Below the pieces are notes generated by a model. It worked only from the letters and a program-made list of their open reading frames with translations, was not told the DNA's origin and made no database searches. A stretch of 34,261 nucleotides of DNA from an uncultured Pseudanabaenaceae cyanobacterium (GTDB lineage: Bacteria > Cyanobacteriota > Cyanobacteriia > PCC-9006 > JAAUQQ01), in assembly GCA_938017515.1 (NCBI GenBank), contig CALIJJ010000124.1, forward strand, positions 1-34,261, read 5' to 3'. How positions within the stretch are numbered: the stretch's first letter is position 1; each line of letters begins with the position of its first letter. Shown piece by piece: positions 1-9,063 of the stretch. Both the position numbers and the translations under genes were made by a program.

Positions 1-33
1 CCAATCTATGAAAGGACTGTTTCGCAGCTTTGA
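1..33 (+). CDS. Possible C-terminal end of a gene entering from upstream
   Basis: Frame 1 is open from the window edge for ten codons (ending YERTVSQL) and stops at TGA 31-33. This could be the last codons of a gene whose body lies outside the window. The stretch is too short to identify, and an open frame of ten codons is easily due to chance. Confidence 0.2.
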   Translation, partial: PIYERTVSQL

Positions 34-97
34 GGTTGGCGATCGCCATCCCGTGACGCTGCATTTGGCCACAGATCAACCCTTGATTGAAAATGGG

Positions 98-133
98 CTT
101 GGGCATTGTCTTGGGCATTGTCTTGGGCATTGT
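98..133 (+). repeat. 12-bp tandem repeat, three copies
   Basis: The unit CTTGGGCATTGT occurs three times in a row without a mismatch. It lies in the intergenic stretch upstream of guaA. A short ORF runs across it (encoding GLGHCLGHC), but I see no other sign that this is a gene. Confidence 0.85.
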
Positions 134-652
134 TCTCATCCCGATCAATCACCCAATCACATCTCTAAGCTAGTCAAAAGCCCAACCGTCGCACATTCCA
201 GACTTCAACCAGTCCCTAAAAAATCTAACCCAAACCGAAAAAGAATAATGACAAAGAAAAATGTCCGAGCATAACGATCTCTCCTTCGAGGGAGCATGAC
301 GTTCAAATCTCGATCGACTTGTGTTAGATTAATCTGAATATGAATTTAATTTTGGTTTAACAATTCAGCGTACGTATTCACGAGGTCTCAAGCAGCACGC
401 CTGCGATCGCAATTTGCGATTTAGGTGTCCGGGCAACTTGCCCAAGACGCAGTTTGCAAACATCCTCTATCCCTTACCAGTCCACAGACCCGCATCGGTC
501 TTGGTGAGGGAGAGCGCGTCTCTGAATGGGTCATTCTAAGAAGCTTTCGCAGTCCTGTTACTGTTGGAGCTTCTTGCTTTTTTAAGCCCTTTTTCAGTTT
601 CACTTTTCCTCTTTTTTCATCACCATTGCACACCGAACTAGCAGGGTTTCCC
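134..652 (+). other. guaA upstream region, no convincing gene
   Basis: The stretch contains a small hairpin near 283-296 (CTCC, loop TTCGAG, GGAG), an AT-rich run at about 325-365 that could hold a promoter, and one HIP1 octamer near 410. The guaA frame stays open from GTG 425, but the encoded stretch (Ser/Phe/Pro-rich, one HPLSLTSPQ segment) does not resemble GuaA, so I treat it as leader. No riboswitch fold is evident to me. Confidence 0.4.
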
Positions 653-2260
653 GTGGTTTCATCCCCCCAAGCCGTATCTACCAAAGCCCTGAGCGACAAG
701 CTCAACCGTCAGATGATTGTCATCCTAGACTTTGGCTCCCAATATTCTGAGCTGATCGCTCGACGCATCCGTGAGACGGAGGTTTATTCGGAAGTCCTGT
801 CCTACCGCACGACCCCGGAGCAAATCCAGGCGCTCAATCCTAAGGGCATTATTCTGTCCGGTGGCCCTAGCTCTGTTTATGCCGAAGGCGCACCGCACTG
901 CGACCCTGGGATTTGGGACATGGGGATTCCCATTTTTGGGGTCTGCTACGGGATGCAGCTCATGGTGCAGCAGCAGGGAGGCAAGGTCGAACAGGCGGAT
1001 CGGGCAGAGTACGGCAAGGCATCCCTCCACATCGACGACCCCAGCAATTTGCTTGCCGACGTGGAAGAAGGCACCACGATGTGGATGAGTCACGGAGATT
1101 CTGTGACCCAGATGCCAAACGGCTTTGAAGTGATGGCTCACACGGAGAATACTCCCTGTGCTGCGATCGCCAACTCCGAGAAAAAAATGTACGGCGTCCA
1201 GTTCCACCCCGAAGTGGTCCACTCCATCGGCGGCATGGCGCTGATTCGCAACTTCGTCTACAACATCTGCGAGTGTGAACCCACCTGGACGACGGAAGCC
1301 TTTGTGGAAGAGGCTATCCGTGAAGTCAAGGCACGAGTCGGTGACAAGAAAGTGCTGCTAGCGCTGTCCGGCGGTGTCGATTCTTCAACCCTGGCCTTTT
1401 TGCTGCATCGAGCGATTGGCGATCAGCTCACCTGCATGTTCATTGACCAAGGCTTCATGCGTAAGGGTGAGCCAGAGCGGTTGGTCACGCTGTTCGAGGA
1501 GCAGTTTCACATTCGGGTGGAGCATGTGCAGGCGCGCGATCGCTTCCTGGAAAAGGTCAAAGGAGTAACGGACCCAGAGGAAAAACGTAAGCGCATTGGC
1601 CACGAATTTATTCGCGTTTTTGAGGAACAATCCAAAGAACTCGGCCCCTTTGATTACCTCGCCCAAGGCACGCTCTACCCCGACGTGATTGAGTCGGCGG
1701 ACACCAACGTAGACCCCAAAACGGGTGAGCGGGTCGCTGTGAAGATCAAGAGCCACCACAATGTCGGTGGTTTACCCAAGGATCTCCAGTTCAAGCTGGT
1801 GGAGCCGCTGCGCAAGCTATTCAAGGACGAAGTCCGCAAGGTCGGTCGTGCCCTGGACTTGCCCGATGAAATTGTCAATCGTCAGCCGTTCCCCGGCCCC
1901 GGACTCGCCATTCGCATCCTGGGTGAGGTGACGGCGGAGAAGCTGAATATTCTGCGGGATGCAGATTTCATTGTGCGCCAGGAAATCAACCGTCGCGGCA
2001 TTTACCACGATTTCTGGCAGGCGTTTGCGGTGCTGTTGCCGGTGCGCAGTGTGGGAGTCATGGGTGACCAACGAACCTATGCATTCCCGATTGTGTTGCG
2101 CATGGTCAGTAGCGAAGACGGCATGACGGCGGATTGGTCGCGGGTTCCCTACGATGTGTTGGAGGGAATCTCGAACCGCATTGTCAATGAGGTCGATGGT
2201 GTCAACCGCGTGGTTTATGACATTACCTCGAAGCCTCCTGGAACCATTGAGTGGGAGTAA
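653..2260 (+). CDS. guaA: GMP synthase (glutamine-hydrolysing)
   Basis: The enzyme converts XMP, ATP and glutamine to GMP in the cytoplasm, the last step of guanine nucleotide synthesis. The class I glutaminase domain comes first: DFGSQ near residue 25, nucleophile Cys98 in GVCYGMQ, and His185/Glu187 in FHPEV. The ATP-pyrophosphatase loop SGGVDSS is at 239-245. The C-terminal dimerisation domain has [11 protein letters not shown] and ends KPPGTIEWE. The frame is open from GTG 425, but homologues start roughly 20 residues before [14 protein letters not shown] 653 gives 535 residues, the usual length, with a weak GCAGGG upstream. TTG 626 and ATG 713 are alternatives. The gene is followed at once by a strong terminator, so it is probably transcribed alone. 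The function is certain and the start is less so. Confidence 0.97.
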   Translation: MVSSPQAVSTKALSDKLNRQMIVILDFGSQYSELIARRIRETEVYSEVLSYRTTPEQIQALNPKGIILSGGPSSVYAEGAPHCDPGIWDMGIPIFGVCYGMQLMVQQQGGKVEQADRAEYGKASLHIDDPSNLLADVEEGTTMWMSHGDSVTQMPNGFEVMAHTENTPCAAIANSEKKMYGVQFHPEVVHSIGGMALIRNFVYNICECEPTWTTEAFVEEAIREVKARVGDKKVLLALSGGVDSSTLAFLLHRAIGDQLTCMFIDQGFMRKGEPERLVTLFEEQFHIRVEHVQARDRFLEKVKGVTDPEEKRKRIGHEFIRVFEEQSKELGPFDYLAQGTLYPDVIESADTNVDPKTGERVAVKIKSHHNVGGLPKDLQFKLVEPLRKLFKDEVRKVGRALDLPDEIVNRQPFPGPGLAIRILGEVTAEKLNILRDADFIVRQEINRRGIYHDFWQAFAVLLPVRSVGVMGDQRTYAFPIVLRMVSSEDGMTADWSRVPYDVLEGISNRIVNEVDGVNRVVYDITSKPPGTIEWE

Positions 2261-2299
2261 CGGTGGTTGCAACGTTATCCCATAGGTAGTTGAAAGCTC

Positions 2300-2329
2300 A
2301 TCCCCTAATCTGAATTCAGGTTGGGGGAT
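2300..2329 (+). terminator. Intrinsic terminator of guaA
   Basis: A perfect 13-bp stem (with two G-T pairs) runs from ATCCCC at 2300 to GGGGAT at 2324-2329 around an AATT loop. It is followed by a TTTGTCTGTT tract. It begins 40 nt after the guaA stop. Confidence 0.8.
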
Positions 2330-2889
2330 TTGTCTGTTGAGCCTGCATCAAATTGATGCCGCACCCCAGCCCAAGCATCATGCAATAGAGGGCTGCCTGA
2401 GATTCCGTACTTTCCTGCGATCGCAGCCTTTATTCGCCGTCGTTTTGATAACCCAAGAGGACCAGGGTGGTTCGCGACATGGTCAGCAACATGGTCATGA
2501 ATGCTGGGTTGGCGATCGCCCATACTTCCATCGCGGCATCATCATCGTTCTCTAAGGCTGACCGGTTGATGCCCACTTGATGCCCACTTGATGCCCCTGA
2601 AGCCCGTCGCGACAATTACTACAAGCAGAGAAATATAAACAAAATATAAACATTTATATTTTCACGAACCAAGATTTGACATTATAAATAGGAATTCAAG
2701 GACTCATTAAGAGCCAGTCTGATCACATTTTTACGGCTTATAGACGAGTCGTAACTCAAGTATTTAATGTGTCTAAAATTACTTGAAAATTTGGATTTGG
2801 CTGAAGACTTTACTGATCCTTGTCTTGCCTGTGATTGAAGTGGTCAGGACTTTTCTCGCAGTTTCTTGAAGCTAATAAGGACTTTGAGC
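2330..2889. other. Gene-poor interval between guaA and the MscS-type gene
   Basis: Short ORFs on both strands between 2305 and 2615 overlap each other and none resembles a known family. An AT-rich block at 2630-2700 (TATAAAC repeats, then TTGACATTATAAATA) is the likely promoter zone of the downstream channel gene, though I cannot assign -35 and -10 boxes with proper spacing. A tandem repeat inside it is listed separately. Confidence 0.4.
2567..2598 (+). repeat. 11-bp tandem repeat, about three copies
   Basis: The unit TTGATGCCCAC is present twice perfectly, followed by a third copy TTGATGCCCC. It lies in the guaA-mscS intergenic region. Confidence 0.8.
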
Positions 2890-4515
2890 ATGGGTGCAGT
2901 TCTCATATCAACAGAGCTCTTAATTGCAGCTTTCTTTTGTGGTGTTCTTTATAGCACTTTGGAATGGGGTAGTAGGCAGCTTGCCTATGCTTCCAGTGCG
3001 ACCTTTGACCAACAACGTTTCCAACTCTGGAAACAAAATCTTCGCGGCATAACGCTTTTGTCGTTTGGTATCGCATTCACAGCCATTCTGGGATTTAACG
3101 GTTGGCTGCTCTATGAGGGAAGAGACGTCATTGAATATACGATGCAGCTCTTCAGAAGTGTTCCGAGGCGCTTTTGGATCAGCCTGACCCTAGGAGTAAC
3201 TCAGTCGGTATTTCTCCTGTGGCTGGTTTCTCGACTTTTGAAGCCCATGCGAAAATGGCTCAGAAAAGCCAGCCTCTGGGCCCAGGCATTTGATGATATT
3301 GACGCCAATGATTTTAGTGTTGATCGATTCTTCCTCTCCCTATTCCGCTTAGTCCGTGTTGGTCTTTGGCTCGCTGCCTTGTTGGCCTGCCTGAAGTTTT
3401 TGCAGTTGCCTGACATTGCGTTGAAGTACCTTCACGTTGCCCTCAGTATCTATTTGATTGTGTCTGCAGGCATGTTGCTCCTTGCTGGGCTCGCTGTCTT
3501 TTTTGACAGTGTTGATGGCCTAACCGTCAAATATTCAGACTCTGTGAGTATTTTTCGCTTCTACAAGCGCGTGCAGGGAATCGTTCCCTTTCTGAGGCGA
3601 TGCTTTGAATGCGCGATTTGGGTTTGTGTCGCGACCTTGGTCGTCTCTCAAATTGAGATCGTTTCCAGCCTTGCAACCTATGGCCCCATCTTGGTCAAGG
3701 TGATTGGTGTGGTCTCCATCACTCGTATTCTGACCGAAGTGATTCACCTCTCTCTGGAACGCCTTTTCCTCGGAACAGCGGCCAGTATCGATGAATTGAA
3801 ATGCAAACGGCGAGGAACAATCCTGCCACTGCTGGAGAGCATCTTCCGCTACATCATCTACTTTGGTGCGGGCATGGTTGTGTTGAGAACCATCGGGTTT
3901 GACCCAACCCCCATCCTCGCCGGTGCTGGTATTGTCGGTCTCACGGTGGGCTTGGGAGCTCAGAGCATGGTCAGGGATATTGTGAGTGGATTCTTTATCC
4001 TGTTTGAGGATTGTTACCTGGTTGGCGATTTCATTGAAACGGATGCCGGTATGGGCATCGTGGATTCGATCCAGCTCCGCACCACGCGCATCATGAATCC
4101 CAATGGACAGATTCATATCCTTCGGAATGGTGACATTGGTACCATCACCAATTATTCCAAGAATCCCATTGATGCTGTGGTGAAAGCATCGATTTCCTAT
4201 GAAGCGGATCCGAAGCAAGCCTGTGCCGTCATTCGACGCTTAGGAGAATCTCTTTGTGCCAGTGACCCCGACGTTTTAGAACCGACCCGTATCGAAGGCA
4301 TTGAACCGTTTGGCGAAACCACCATTCACATCTTTACCCGCACAAAGGTTTCCCCAGGCAAACACCTACGGATCAAGCGGCTGCTACGTCACCAAATTCT
4401 GATGGCGTTCCTGGAGGAAGATGTGGAAATGGTTCCGATGGATACGAAGCTAATGCTGAAGGGAGGAAGGGTTGCTTTTTCCGATGACAGTACAGCAACC
4501 CTGTCTTTGACCTAA
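2890..4515 (+). CDS. MscS-family mechanosensitive ion channel
   Basis: This 541-residue membrane protein has an N-terminal half of roughly six to eight hydrophobic segments, followed by the conserved MscS core. The pore-lining helix around residues 340-365 is Gly/Ala-rich (AGAGIVGLTVGLGAQ) and runs into SMVRDIVSGFFILFED. Next come the beta domain (VGDFIETDAGMGIVDSI, LRTTRIMNPNGQIHILRNGD) and a cytoplasmic alpha/beta domain. Such channels open under membrane tension during hypo-osmotic shock. The frame extends to TTG 2866, but ATG 2890 has AAGG at 2877-2880, nine bases upstream, so I prefer it. The extra N-terminal helices make it longer than E. coli MscS (286 residues). The gene stands alone between two terminators. 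The family is secure; conductance and gating are not predictable here. Confidence 0.9.
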   Translation: MGAVLISTELLIAAFFCGVLYSTLEWGSRQLAYASSATFDQQRFQLWKQNLRGITLLSFGIAFTAILGFNGWLLYEGRDVIEYTMQLFRSVPRRFWISLTLGVTQSVFLLWLVSRLLKPMRKWLRKASLWAQAFDDIDANDFSVDRFFLSLFRLVRVGLWLAALLACLKFLQLPDIALKYLHVALSIYLIVSAGMLLLAGLAVFFDSVDGLTVKYSDSVSIFRFYKRVQGIVPFLRRCFECAIWVCVATLVVSQIEIVSSLATYGPILVKVIGVVSITRILTEVIHLSLERLFLGTAASIDELKCKRRGTILPLLESIFRYIIYFGAGMVVLRTIGFDPTPILAGAGIVGLTVGLGAQSMVRDIVSGFFILFEDCYLVGDFIETDAGMGIVDSIQLRTTRIMNPNGQIHILRNGDIGTITNYSKNPIDAVVKASISYEADPKQACAVIRRLGESLCASDPDVLEPTRIEGIEPFGETTIHIFTRTKVSPGKHLRIKRLLRHQILMAFLEEDVEMVPMDTKLMLKGGRVAFSDDSTATLSLT

Positions 4516-4526
4516 GTCCTGTCCTG

Positions 4527-4558
4527 GATGGCCGACTCTCTCGATGGCCGACTCTCTC
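4527..4558 (+). repeat. 16-bp perfect tandem duplication
   Basis: GATGGCCGACTCTCTC occurs twice back to back, a dozen bases after the mscS stop codon, and is followed by a partial third copy (GATGACC). Confidence 0.85.
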
Positions 4559-4596
4559 GATGACCTGTTCTGGCAGCTAACGCATCGTTTGATGAA

Positions 4597-4621
4597 GGCT
4601 CTCAAGTCAGCCTTGAGAGCC
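4597..4621. terminator. Bidirectional-type terminator between convergent genes
   Basis: A perfect 10-bp stem (GGCTCTCAAG / CTTGAGAGCC) around TCAGC is followed on the plus strand by TGTTTTGT. It separates the MscS-type gene (plus) from the amidase gene (minus), which converge here. Confidence 0.75.
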
Positions 4622-4649
4622 TGTTTTGTCTGGATATGCTCTTGAGGTG

Positions 4650-6494
4650 CTACGGGGCGATCGCCTTCGCACTCCAAGCTTCCACACCATCTGCTAGGGC
4701 CTTGGCAAGCTTCACCTGAGCCTGCTCATCCACAATCCACTCAAACTCCTCGGGATTGATCATAAAGCCCAGCTCCATCAAAACAGTTGGAGCGAGGCTG
4801 GGACGTGTCAACGCCAGATTATTCCAGAAGACACCGTAGGATTCTCGATCGAGTTCCTGCGTCAAGTAGTCATGCAAGAACTGCGAGATATCGTGGGCCT
4901 GAGGATGATACCAAAACATACCAATGCCCTTGGTGTTGATCGCATCACCATTGTCCGGCAGAGCGTTGTAGTGCAAACTCAGTGCCAGATCCGGCTGTGC
5001 TGCCACCATGCGGTCCACCCGATCTTTGGGATACAGGTCATCATCTCCCTCCCGCGCCATAATCACTGTGGCTCCTCGTTGCTTTAGCTCGTCACGAAAC
5101 AGCTTGGATACCTTCAGCGCCACGTCCTTTTCGGGGTAACCATTGGGCCCCCGGGCCCCAAGGTCATTTACGCTGCCGTGCCCTGGGTCAAGAAAGATTT
5201 TCATCCCCTGCAACGGAGCAGCCTTGGAAGTACGGGGCGGGTGCTTGAGCGACAGAATCAGGCTTGTCCCCTCATAGCGGGTTTTGAAGCCCCACTGTTG
5301 GGGCTGCTTAAACTGGATCGTGTAATTGACTTCACCGGGACGGGGCTGTTGCCAATCCAACCGTTCGACAATTGGGTCCTGTCCGGTGTAAATCGTGTCC
5401 GTCTGAGCCGTTGTGTTGTGTAGTGTTAGCGTCAGGCTTTGCTTGTCCTGGCTGATGCTGATGGGAACCGGCGTTTGCAGCGGAAACACCACCTCAGTCC
5501 AGTCGCCCTTGACGCTGCTGCTGAGACTACGGATGAAGGTTTCTGGGGGCACCGCTGATGGTGCAACCTCCGTTTCCTTGGCTTTGATCCAAGCGCCATA
5601 ATCCAGCCGCAGCCATTCGCCCTCGCGCCCCGTGATGGCAGCCTTGGTTCCCTTCGGTAAAGGTGTCAATCGAGAATAGGTGGTGCTGGGGCCTGTGCGG
5701 GCCACACCTTGGTCTACGGTTACTGTTGCAACTTCAATCTTCTCAGGGGATAGGACTTCAATTTTCCCCGGTGCGGTTTCGGCCTTGGTTTGCCCATTGG
5801 CCTGTAAGAGAAATTTGGGTTGGATGGTTCCAGCTTGGGTAAAGCGAGTGCAGGCTTTGTACTGGCCAGCAGGGTTGCGGGCCGTGGGGGTATTTCGCCC
5901 GGTCAAAACCGCAGAGTTGGCGGGAAGGTCTACGGCGGCGTTGACTTCGCTCAGGGGCAGTTGCTGATTGCCGAGCTGGACCGCGACGCGGGCATTGGGG
6001 GGCGCGATCGCTCCAAAGCACACCCGCTCACCCACCTGCCGAGCCACATCCACCGCCGGTTCTAAAGACCCCTCCGCAAATGCAACCCCCTTCGGGATCG
6101 CCGCCGTTGCCGCCACCCTGGTCACCGTGATGTCCAGCGTTTCACTGCCCCGTTGCAGCGTGAACTGGTTTTCACCCATACGGAGCTGAAAGGTGGGGGC
6201 AAAGTGACCTCCTTGACTGCGATCGATGGCTTTACCATTAACCGTCACTGCGCCACCGGGCGCAGCACTGCCAATCAAGAAAATGCGATCGGAGGTTGTT
6301 TTATGATTCTGGGGAGGATAGGCCAAAAACAACGGCTGGGCATTTTGGGCTAGAAAATCTTGGATTGGGATACCTTGAACCGGAGCATCCTGAGTATGAA
6401 TGGGATGAGCTTGGCCGATCGGTGCCATCGCCCCACTCGCCCCCATCAGCACTGAAGTCGCCAACGCCATCGAACACCCTGAAACCTTCACCAT
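4650..6494 (-). CDS. Secreted N-acetylmuramoyl-L-alanine amidase (Amidase_3) with SH3-like domain
   Basis: This zinc amidase cleaves the bond between MurNAc and the stem peptide of peptidoglycan in the periplasm. From MVKVSG the order is: a signal peptide (to about residue 28), a beta-rich region with a SAAPGGAVTVNG motif, an SH3b-like domain (about 255-315, VARTGPSTTYSRLTPLPKG), an AMIN-like beta region (about 325-420), and the catalytic domain. Zn ligands and acid are at His439 (DPGHG), Glu455 (PEKDV), His508 (SLHYNA) and Glu574 (LMELGFM), all present. The frame opens at ATG 6509, but ATG 6494 has GGGGA just upstream and gives a better signal peptide. The SH3b and AMIN-like parts probably bind the wall. 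It resembles cell-separation or septal-junction amidases; which of these cannot be said from sequence. Confidence 0.9.
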   Translation of the reverse strand: MVKVSGCSMALATSVLMGASGAMAPIGQAHPIHTQDAPVQGIPIQDFLAQNAQPLFLAYPPQNHKTTSDRIFLIGSAAPGGAVTVNGKAIDRSQGGHFAPTFQLRMGENQFTLQRGSETLDITVTRVAATAAIPKGVAFAEGSLEPAVDVARQVGERVCFGAIAPPNARVAVQLGNQQLPLSEVNAAVDLPANSAVLTGRNTPTARNPAGQYKACTRFTQAGTIQPKFLLQANGQTKAETAPGKIEVLSPEKIEVATVTVDQGVARTGPSTTYSRLTPLPKGTKAAITGREGEWLRLDYGAWIKAKETEVAPSAVPPETFIRSLSSSVKGDWTEVVFPLQTPVPISISQDKQSLTLTLHNTTAQTDTIYTGQDPIVERLDWQQPRPGEVNYTIQFKQPQQWGFKTRYEGTSLILSLKHPPRTSKAAPLQGMKIFLDPGHGSVNDLGARGPNGYPEKDVALKVSKLFRDELKQRGATVIMAREGDDDLYPKDRVDRMVAAQPDLALSLHYNALPDNGDAINTKGIGMFWYHPQAHDISQFLHDYLTQELDRESYGVFWNNLALTRPSLAPTVLMELGFMINPEEFEWIVDEQAQVKLAKALADGVEAWSAKAIAP

Positions 6495-6584
6495 CGTTTC
6501 CCCAACCATAAAACTAATGCCAGATTGATGCTGTTCACACAGGCTCGTGCCTCGTTGACCTCTCCCCCAGGAAAAAGGTTCCCC

Positions 6585-7121
6585 CTAGGCCGCTGCTTTC
6601 TCCGGCGGGGGCACCATACGAATCTCTGAATAGAACGAGCTATTTTCAAACCCATCCTTGCCATGGCGCATCATGCTGGTGCGCAGGCGCAAATTGGGGG
6701 CCGCAAACCACAGTCGCTCTTCTGCATAGGTGTCGCCCATTTCCGAAATCAGCACGAGACTGTCATCGGGATTAATCCGATAGCGACCCAGCACCGGAGA
6801 CTGACCGGGCGCCATGACGCTACGGAGCAACAGTCCTTCTGAATCGTCTGGCGAATTGCCCAGGGCGATCATGAAGGATGAGCCCGCCTTTTTAATCAGC
6901 GTTTGCTTCCATTCGATTTTGAGACCAGCCAGGGCCTGGGAGGGATCCAGCTTACCGGCTTGGATAATGCGCGTTAGCTCAGGATCATGACTTGGCATGG
7001 CACTGATGAACACATCCGTTTTGTCAGACTGGTGCCATTGTTCCTTCTGAGCGAGTTGATAGCTGGTGCGCTGGGAAAACCATTTGCCAACGCTGTGATC
7101 AAAAAATTCAACGATGTTCAT
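6585..7121 (-). CDS. Phycobiliprotein chromophore lyase, CpcS/CpeS family
   Basis: Members of this lipocalin-like family attach phycocyanobilin or phycoerythrobilin to Cys84-type sites of phycobiliproteins. The 178 residues match the family in length and in landmarks: MNIVEFFDHSVGKW and SQRTSYQLA at the start, GRYRINPDDSLVL in the middle, then WFAAPNLRLRTS and FYSEIRMV near the C-terminus. I cannot tell CpcS, CpcU and CpeS subtypes apart by eye, so no symbol is given. The sequence before ATG is pyrimidine-rich (CCTCTCCTCCTCC), the reverse of a Shine-Dalgarno site, so translation starts without one. It lies between the amidase and era on the same strand, with gaps of 90 and 177 bases. Confidence 0.85.
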   Translation of the reverse strand: MNIVEFFDHSVGKWFSQRTSYQLAQKEQWHQSDKTDVFISAMPSHDPELTRIIQAGKLDPSQALAGLKIEWKQTLIKKAGSSFMIALGNSPDDSEGLLLRSVMAPGQSPVLGRYRINPDDSLVLISEMGDTYAEERLWFAAPNLRLRTSMMRHGKDGFENSSFYSEIRMVPPPEKAAA

Positions 7122-7298
7122 GGAGGAGGAGAGGTCAAAACGGAATCAGGAAAATCTAAGTCTGTTCCCAAGAACAACTGATCTTCAAGAACAATAGATC
7201 TTTAAGAGTTTCCCATTCTGGCCCGCTAAGATCAACGATCCCCCAGTCTTTCGCATGTCTTTTTCAAAACCCAAAAGGCACGTTCGCCTAATTTTTTC

Positions 7299-8231
7299 CT
7301 AGCCCTCTTCGCGATAGCCAAGGTCTTCGAGCTGCGATCGCGAATGCCGCCACTTGGGCTGAACCTTCACAAACAACTCCAGGTAGACCTTGCCGTCGAT
7401 CAGCTTCTGCACCTGCTGACGTGCCTCGGTGCCAATATTTTTGAGCATGCTGCCCCGTTTGCCGATCAAAATGCCCTTCTGGGAATTTCGCTCCACGTGG
7501 ATGGTTGCCAGGATGCGGGTCAGCTTTTCATCTTCGTCAACGCGATCGATGGCGATCGCCACGGAATGGGGCACCTCTTCCCGAGTCAGCAACAAAATCT
7601 GCTCGCGGATCAACTCCCCCATGATGAATCGCTCCGGCTGGTCCGTCACCAAGTCCGGCGGATAATAGTAAGGACCTGACTCGATCCGCGCATACATCGC
7701 CTCGGTCAATTCCTCACAGCCGTTGCCATCGAGGGCCGAAAATTTGATCTGTGGCCAGTCCTTTTCCGCCGCGAGTTCCCGATAGCTGGCGTCAATGCTC
7801 TCTGCCTGGTCCGCAGGTTGCTGATCAATCTTATTCAGACCCAAGATAACCGTCACCTCAGAACGCTTCAAGAGATCGGCGACAAAGCGATCCCCCCGTC
7901 CTGCGGGCACCGAGCCATCCACCATGAACAGCACAACATCCACCCTTTCAATGGCGGTGCGAGCATTGCGCACCAGTACCTTCCCCAGTTCATGGTGGGG
8001 CTTATGAATGCCGGGAGTATCCACAAAGATATATTGCGCCTGATCCGTCGTCAGGATTCCCTGGAGCCGGTTTCGGGTCGTCTGCGCCACCGGGGAGGTA
8101 ATGGCCACCTTTTGACCGACAAGACGGTTCATCAACGTTGACTTGCCCACATTAGGACGACCAACAAAGGCCACAAATCCTGAGCGAAAGCCCTCAGGGG
8201 GCGTGGGAATGGACTGAAAAGCATCTGCCAT
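7299..8231 (-). CDS. era: GTPase Era, 16S rRNA maturation
   Basis: Era binds the 3' end of 16S rRNA and helps assemble the 30S subunit. It has G1 GRPNVGKST near residue 25, the switch I region TTRNR, G3 DTPG, G4 NKID near residue 133, and G5 SALDGNG. The C-terminal KH domain carries GKRGSMLKNIG and ends RSQLEDLGYREEG. At 310 residues it has the usual length. ATG 8231 is the natural start, with a short N-terminal extension before GFVAFVGRPN, as in other cyanobacteria. It is followed by the phycobilin lyase on the same strand, with no strong terminator between them. Confidence 0.97.
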   Translation of the reverse strand: MADAFQSIPTPPEGFRSGFVAFVGRPNVGKSTLMNRLVGQKVAITSPVAQTTRNRLQGILTTDQAQYIFVDTPGIHKPHHELGKVLVRNARTAIERVDVVLFMVDGSVPAGRGDRFVADLLKRSEVTVILGLNKIDQQPADQAESIDASYRELAAEKDWPQIKFSALDGNGCEELTEAMYARIESGPYYYPPDLVTDQPERFIMGELIREQILLLTREEVPHSVAIAIDRVDEDEKLTRILATIHVERNSQKGILIGKRGSMLKNIGTEARQQVQKLIDGKVYLELFVKVQPKWRHSRSQLEDLGYREEG

Positions 8232-8611
8232 AGCAGTGAAGACTCAGGGCGATATCACCCTTGATCTTAGCGGCTGATTCGGTGCTTCCTGCCGTAGCAC
8301 TCAAAGATTCACTGACTTCGTTACTCCCAGGCGATCTTGCAGAAGACCTCCCAGACGACCCCGCAGATGAGAGGAAATGCAAGGGAGAGAATGGAACGCT
8401 TGCCCCACGCTTGTGACTCCAATCACCTGGGCGGCCCCAAATATGTGGTTTGTTTATTCTCTAGAGGGAAAATACTTAGATTTCTCACCATGAGCTCCAT
8501 CACTGAAACAGCTCAGTGTGCATCCCAGCAGCCTACATAAATTCTTAGCAGCTTCTCAATTGGCTACGCCATCCCCAATGCCCTACTTTCTTCAGCAGGG
8601 TTTAGGTTGTC

Positions 8612-8670
8612 GTGGCCTGCTAACAGGAAACCTGTACATCGTCAGGGGATCGCTCCTTCTAGGGAGCGCT
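8612..8670 (+). ncRNA. Weak candidate small RNA (Yfr2-like motif)
   Basis: A short hairpin presents GGAAA in its loop region (ACAGGAAACCTGT). It is followed about 20 bases later by a second hairpin (CGCTCC / GGAGCG) and a pyrimidine-rich tail (CTCTAACTTCTGT). The cyanobacterial Yfr2 family is known for a conserved AGGAAAC(A) loop followed by a terminator. The resemblance is limited to this motif, so the call is tentative. Confidence 0.15.
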
Positions 8671-8714
8671 CTAACTTCTGTCCCCGTTCCGTGGCTGATG
8701 TAACTCGAAGGGTG

Positions 8715-8770
8715 ATGCTTTGCCGTACAGGAAAAGTCATCCCAATGCTTTCTCGTACAGCAGAGTCATC
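8715..8770 (+). repeat. Imperfect tandem repeat, period about 30 bp
   Basis: Two copies begin ATGCTTT, then CGTACAG, and end AGTCATC. They differ at a few positions (TGCCGTACAGGAAAAG against CTCGTACAGCAGAG). No coding role is seen. Confidence 0.6.
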
Positions 8771-8868
8771 ACTTTTAGACCCTCGGTAGAGATATTTCGG
8801 ATTGATAAAAGGAGCTCAATTAAACGCCGATAGAACGTTCCGGAGGTTGGTTTTTCGGAGTCAATCGC

Positions 8869-9063
8869 CTAGTTTGACTCTAAGGCTCCCAGCACCGTTG
8901 TATTCCGCTGAAGTGGATGCAGCTCCCCGCTCATTCGAGATATGAAATTCTGAGGAATGTCAGTTTTTGTATTTTTTGAGTGGGTTCCGAACGTCATGTC
9001 AACTGTCCTTGACGATCCATCTTTCAGTAAATCTATGAGAAAAGAATGATGTTCTTTTAGCAA
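8869..9063 (-). CDS. Possible small ORF or gene remnant, unknown
   Basis: The frame encodes 64 residues with protein-like composition (HHSFLIDLLKDGSS, then MTFGTHSKNT and GELHPLQRNTTVLG). It has only a TTG start at 9063, with a stop codon six codons further upstream and no usable ribosome binding site. It does not match a family I know. It may be the tail of a decayed gene, and chance is also possible. Its stop codon lies inside a small inverted repeat (8858-8880). Confidence 0.2.
   Translation of the reverse strand: MLKEHHSFLIDLLKDGSSRTVDMTFGTHSKNTKTDIPQNFISRMSGELHPLQRNTTVLGALESN

Noticed and set aside
8..274. ORF of 88 codons at the left edge with GLGHC repeats
   Set aside because: The repeat comes from a 12-bp tandem array; the rest has no protein features and no ribosome binding site.
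2430..2615. Minus-strand ORF (61 codons) with a hydrophobic stretch
   Set aside because: It overlaps other ORFs in both directions, crosses a tandem repeat, and has no clear start signal or family. I cannot exclude a tiny membrane protein.
3535..4218. Minus-strand ORF (227 codons) opposite the MscS-type gene
   Set aside because: It overlaps the conserved pore region of the channel and has no recognisable domain.
8194..8540. Short ORFs around the era start on both strands
   Set aside because: Ser-rich or Arg-rich random-looking translations without start signals; probably the era leader.
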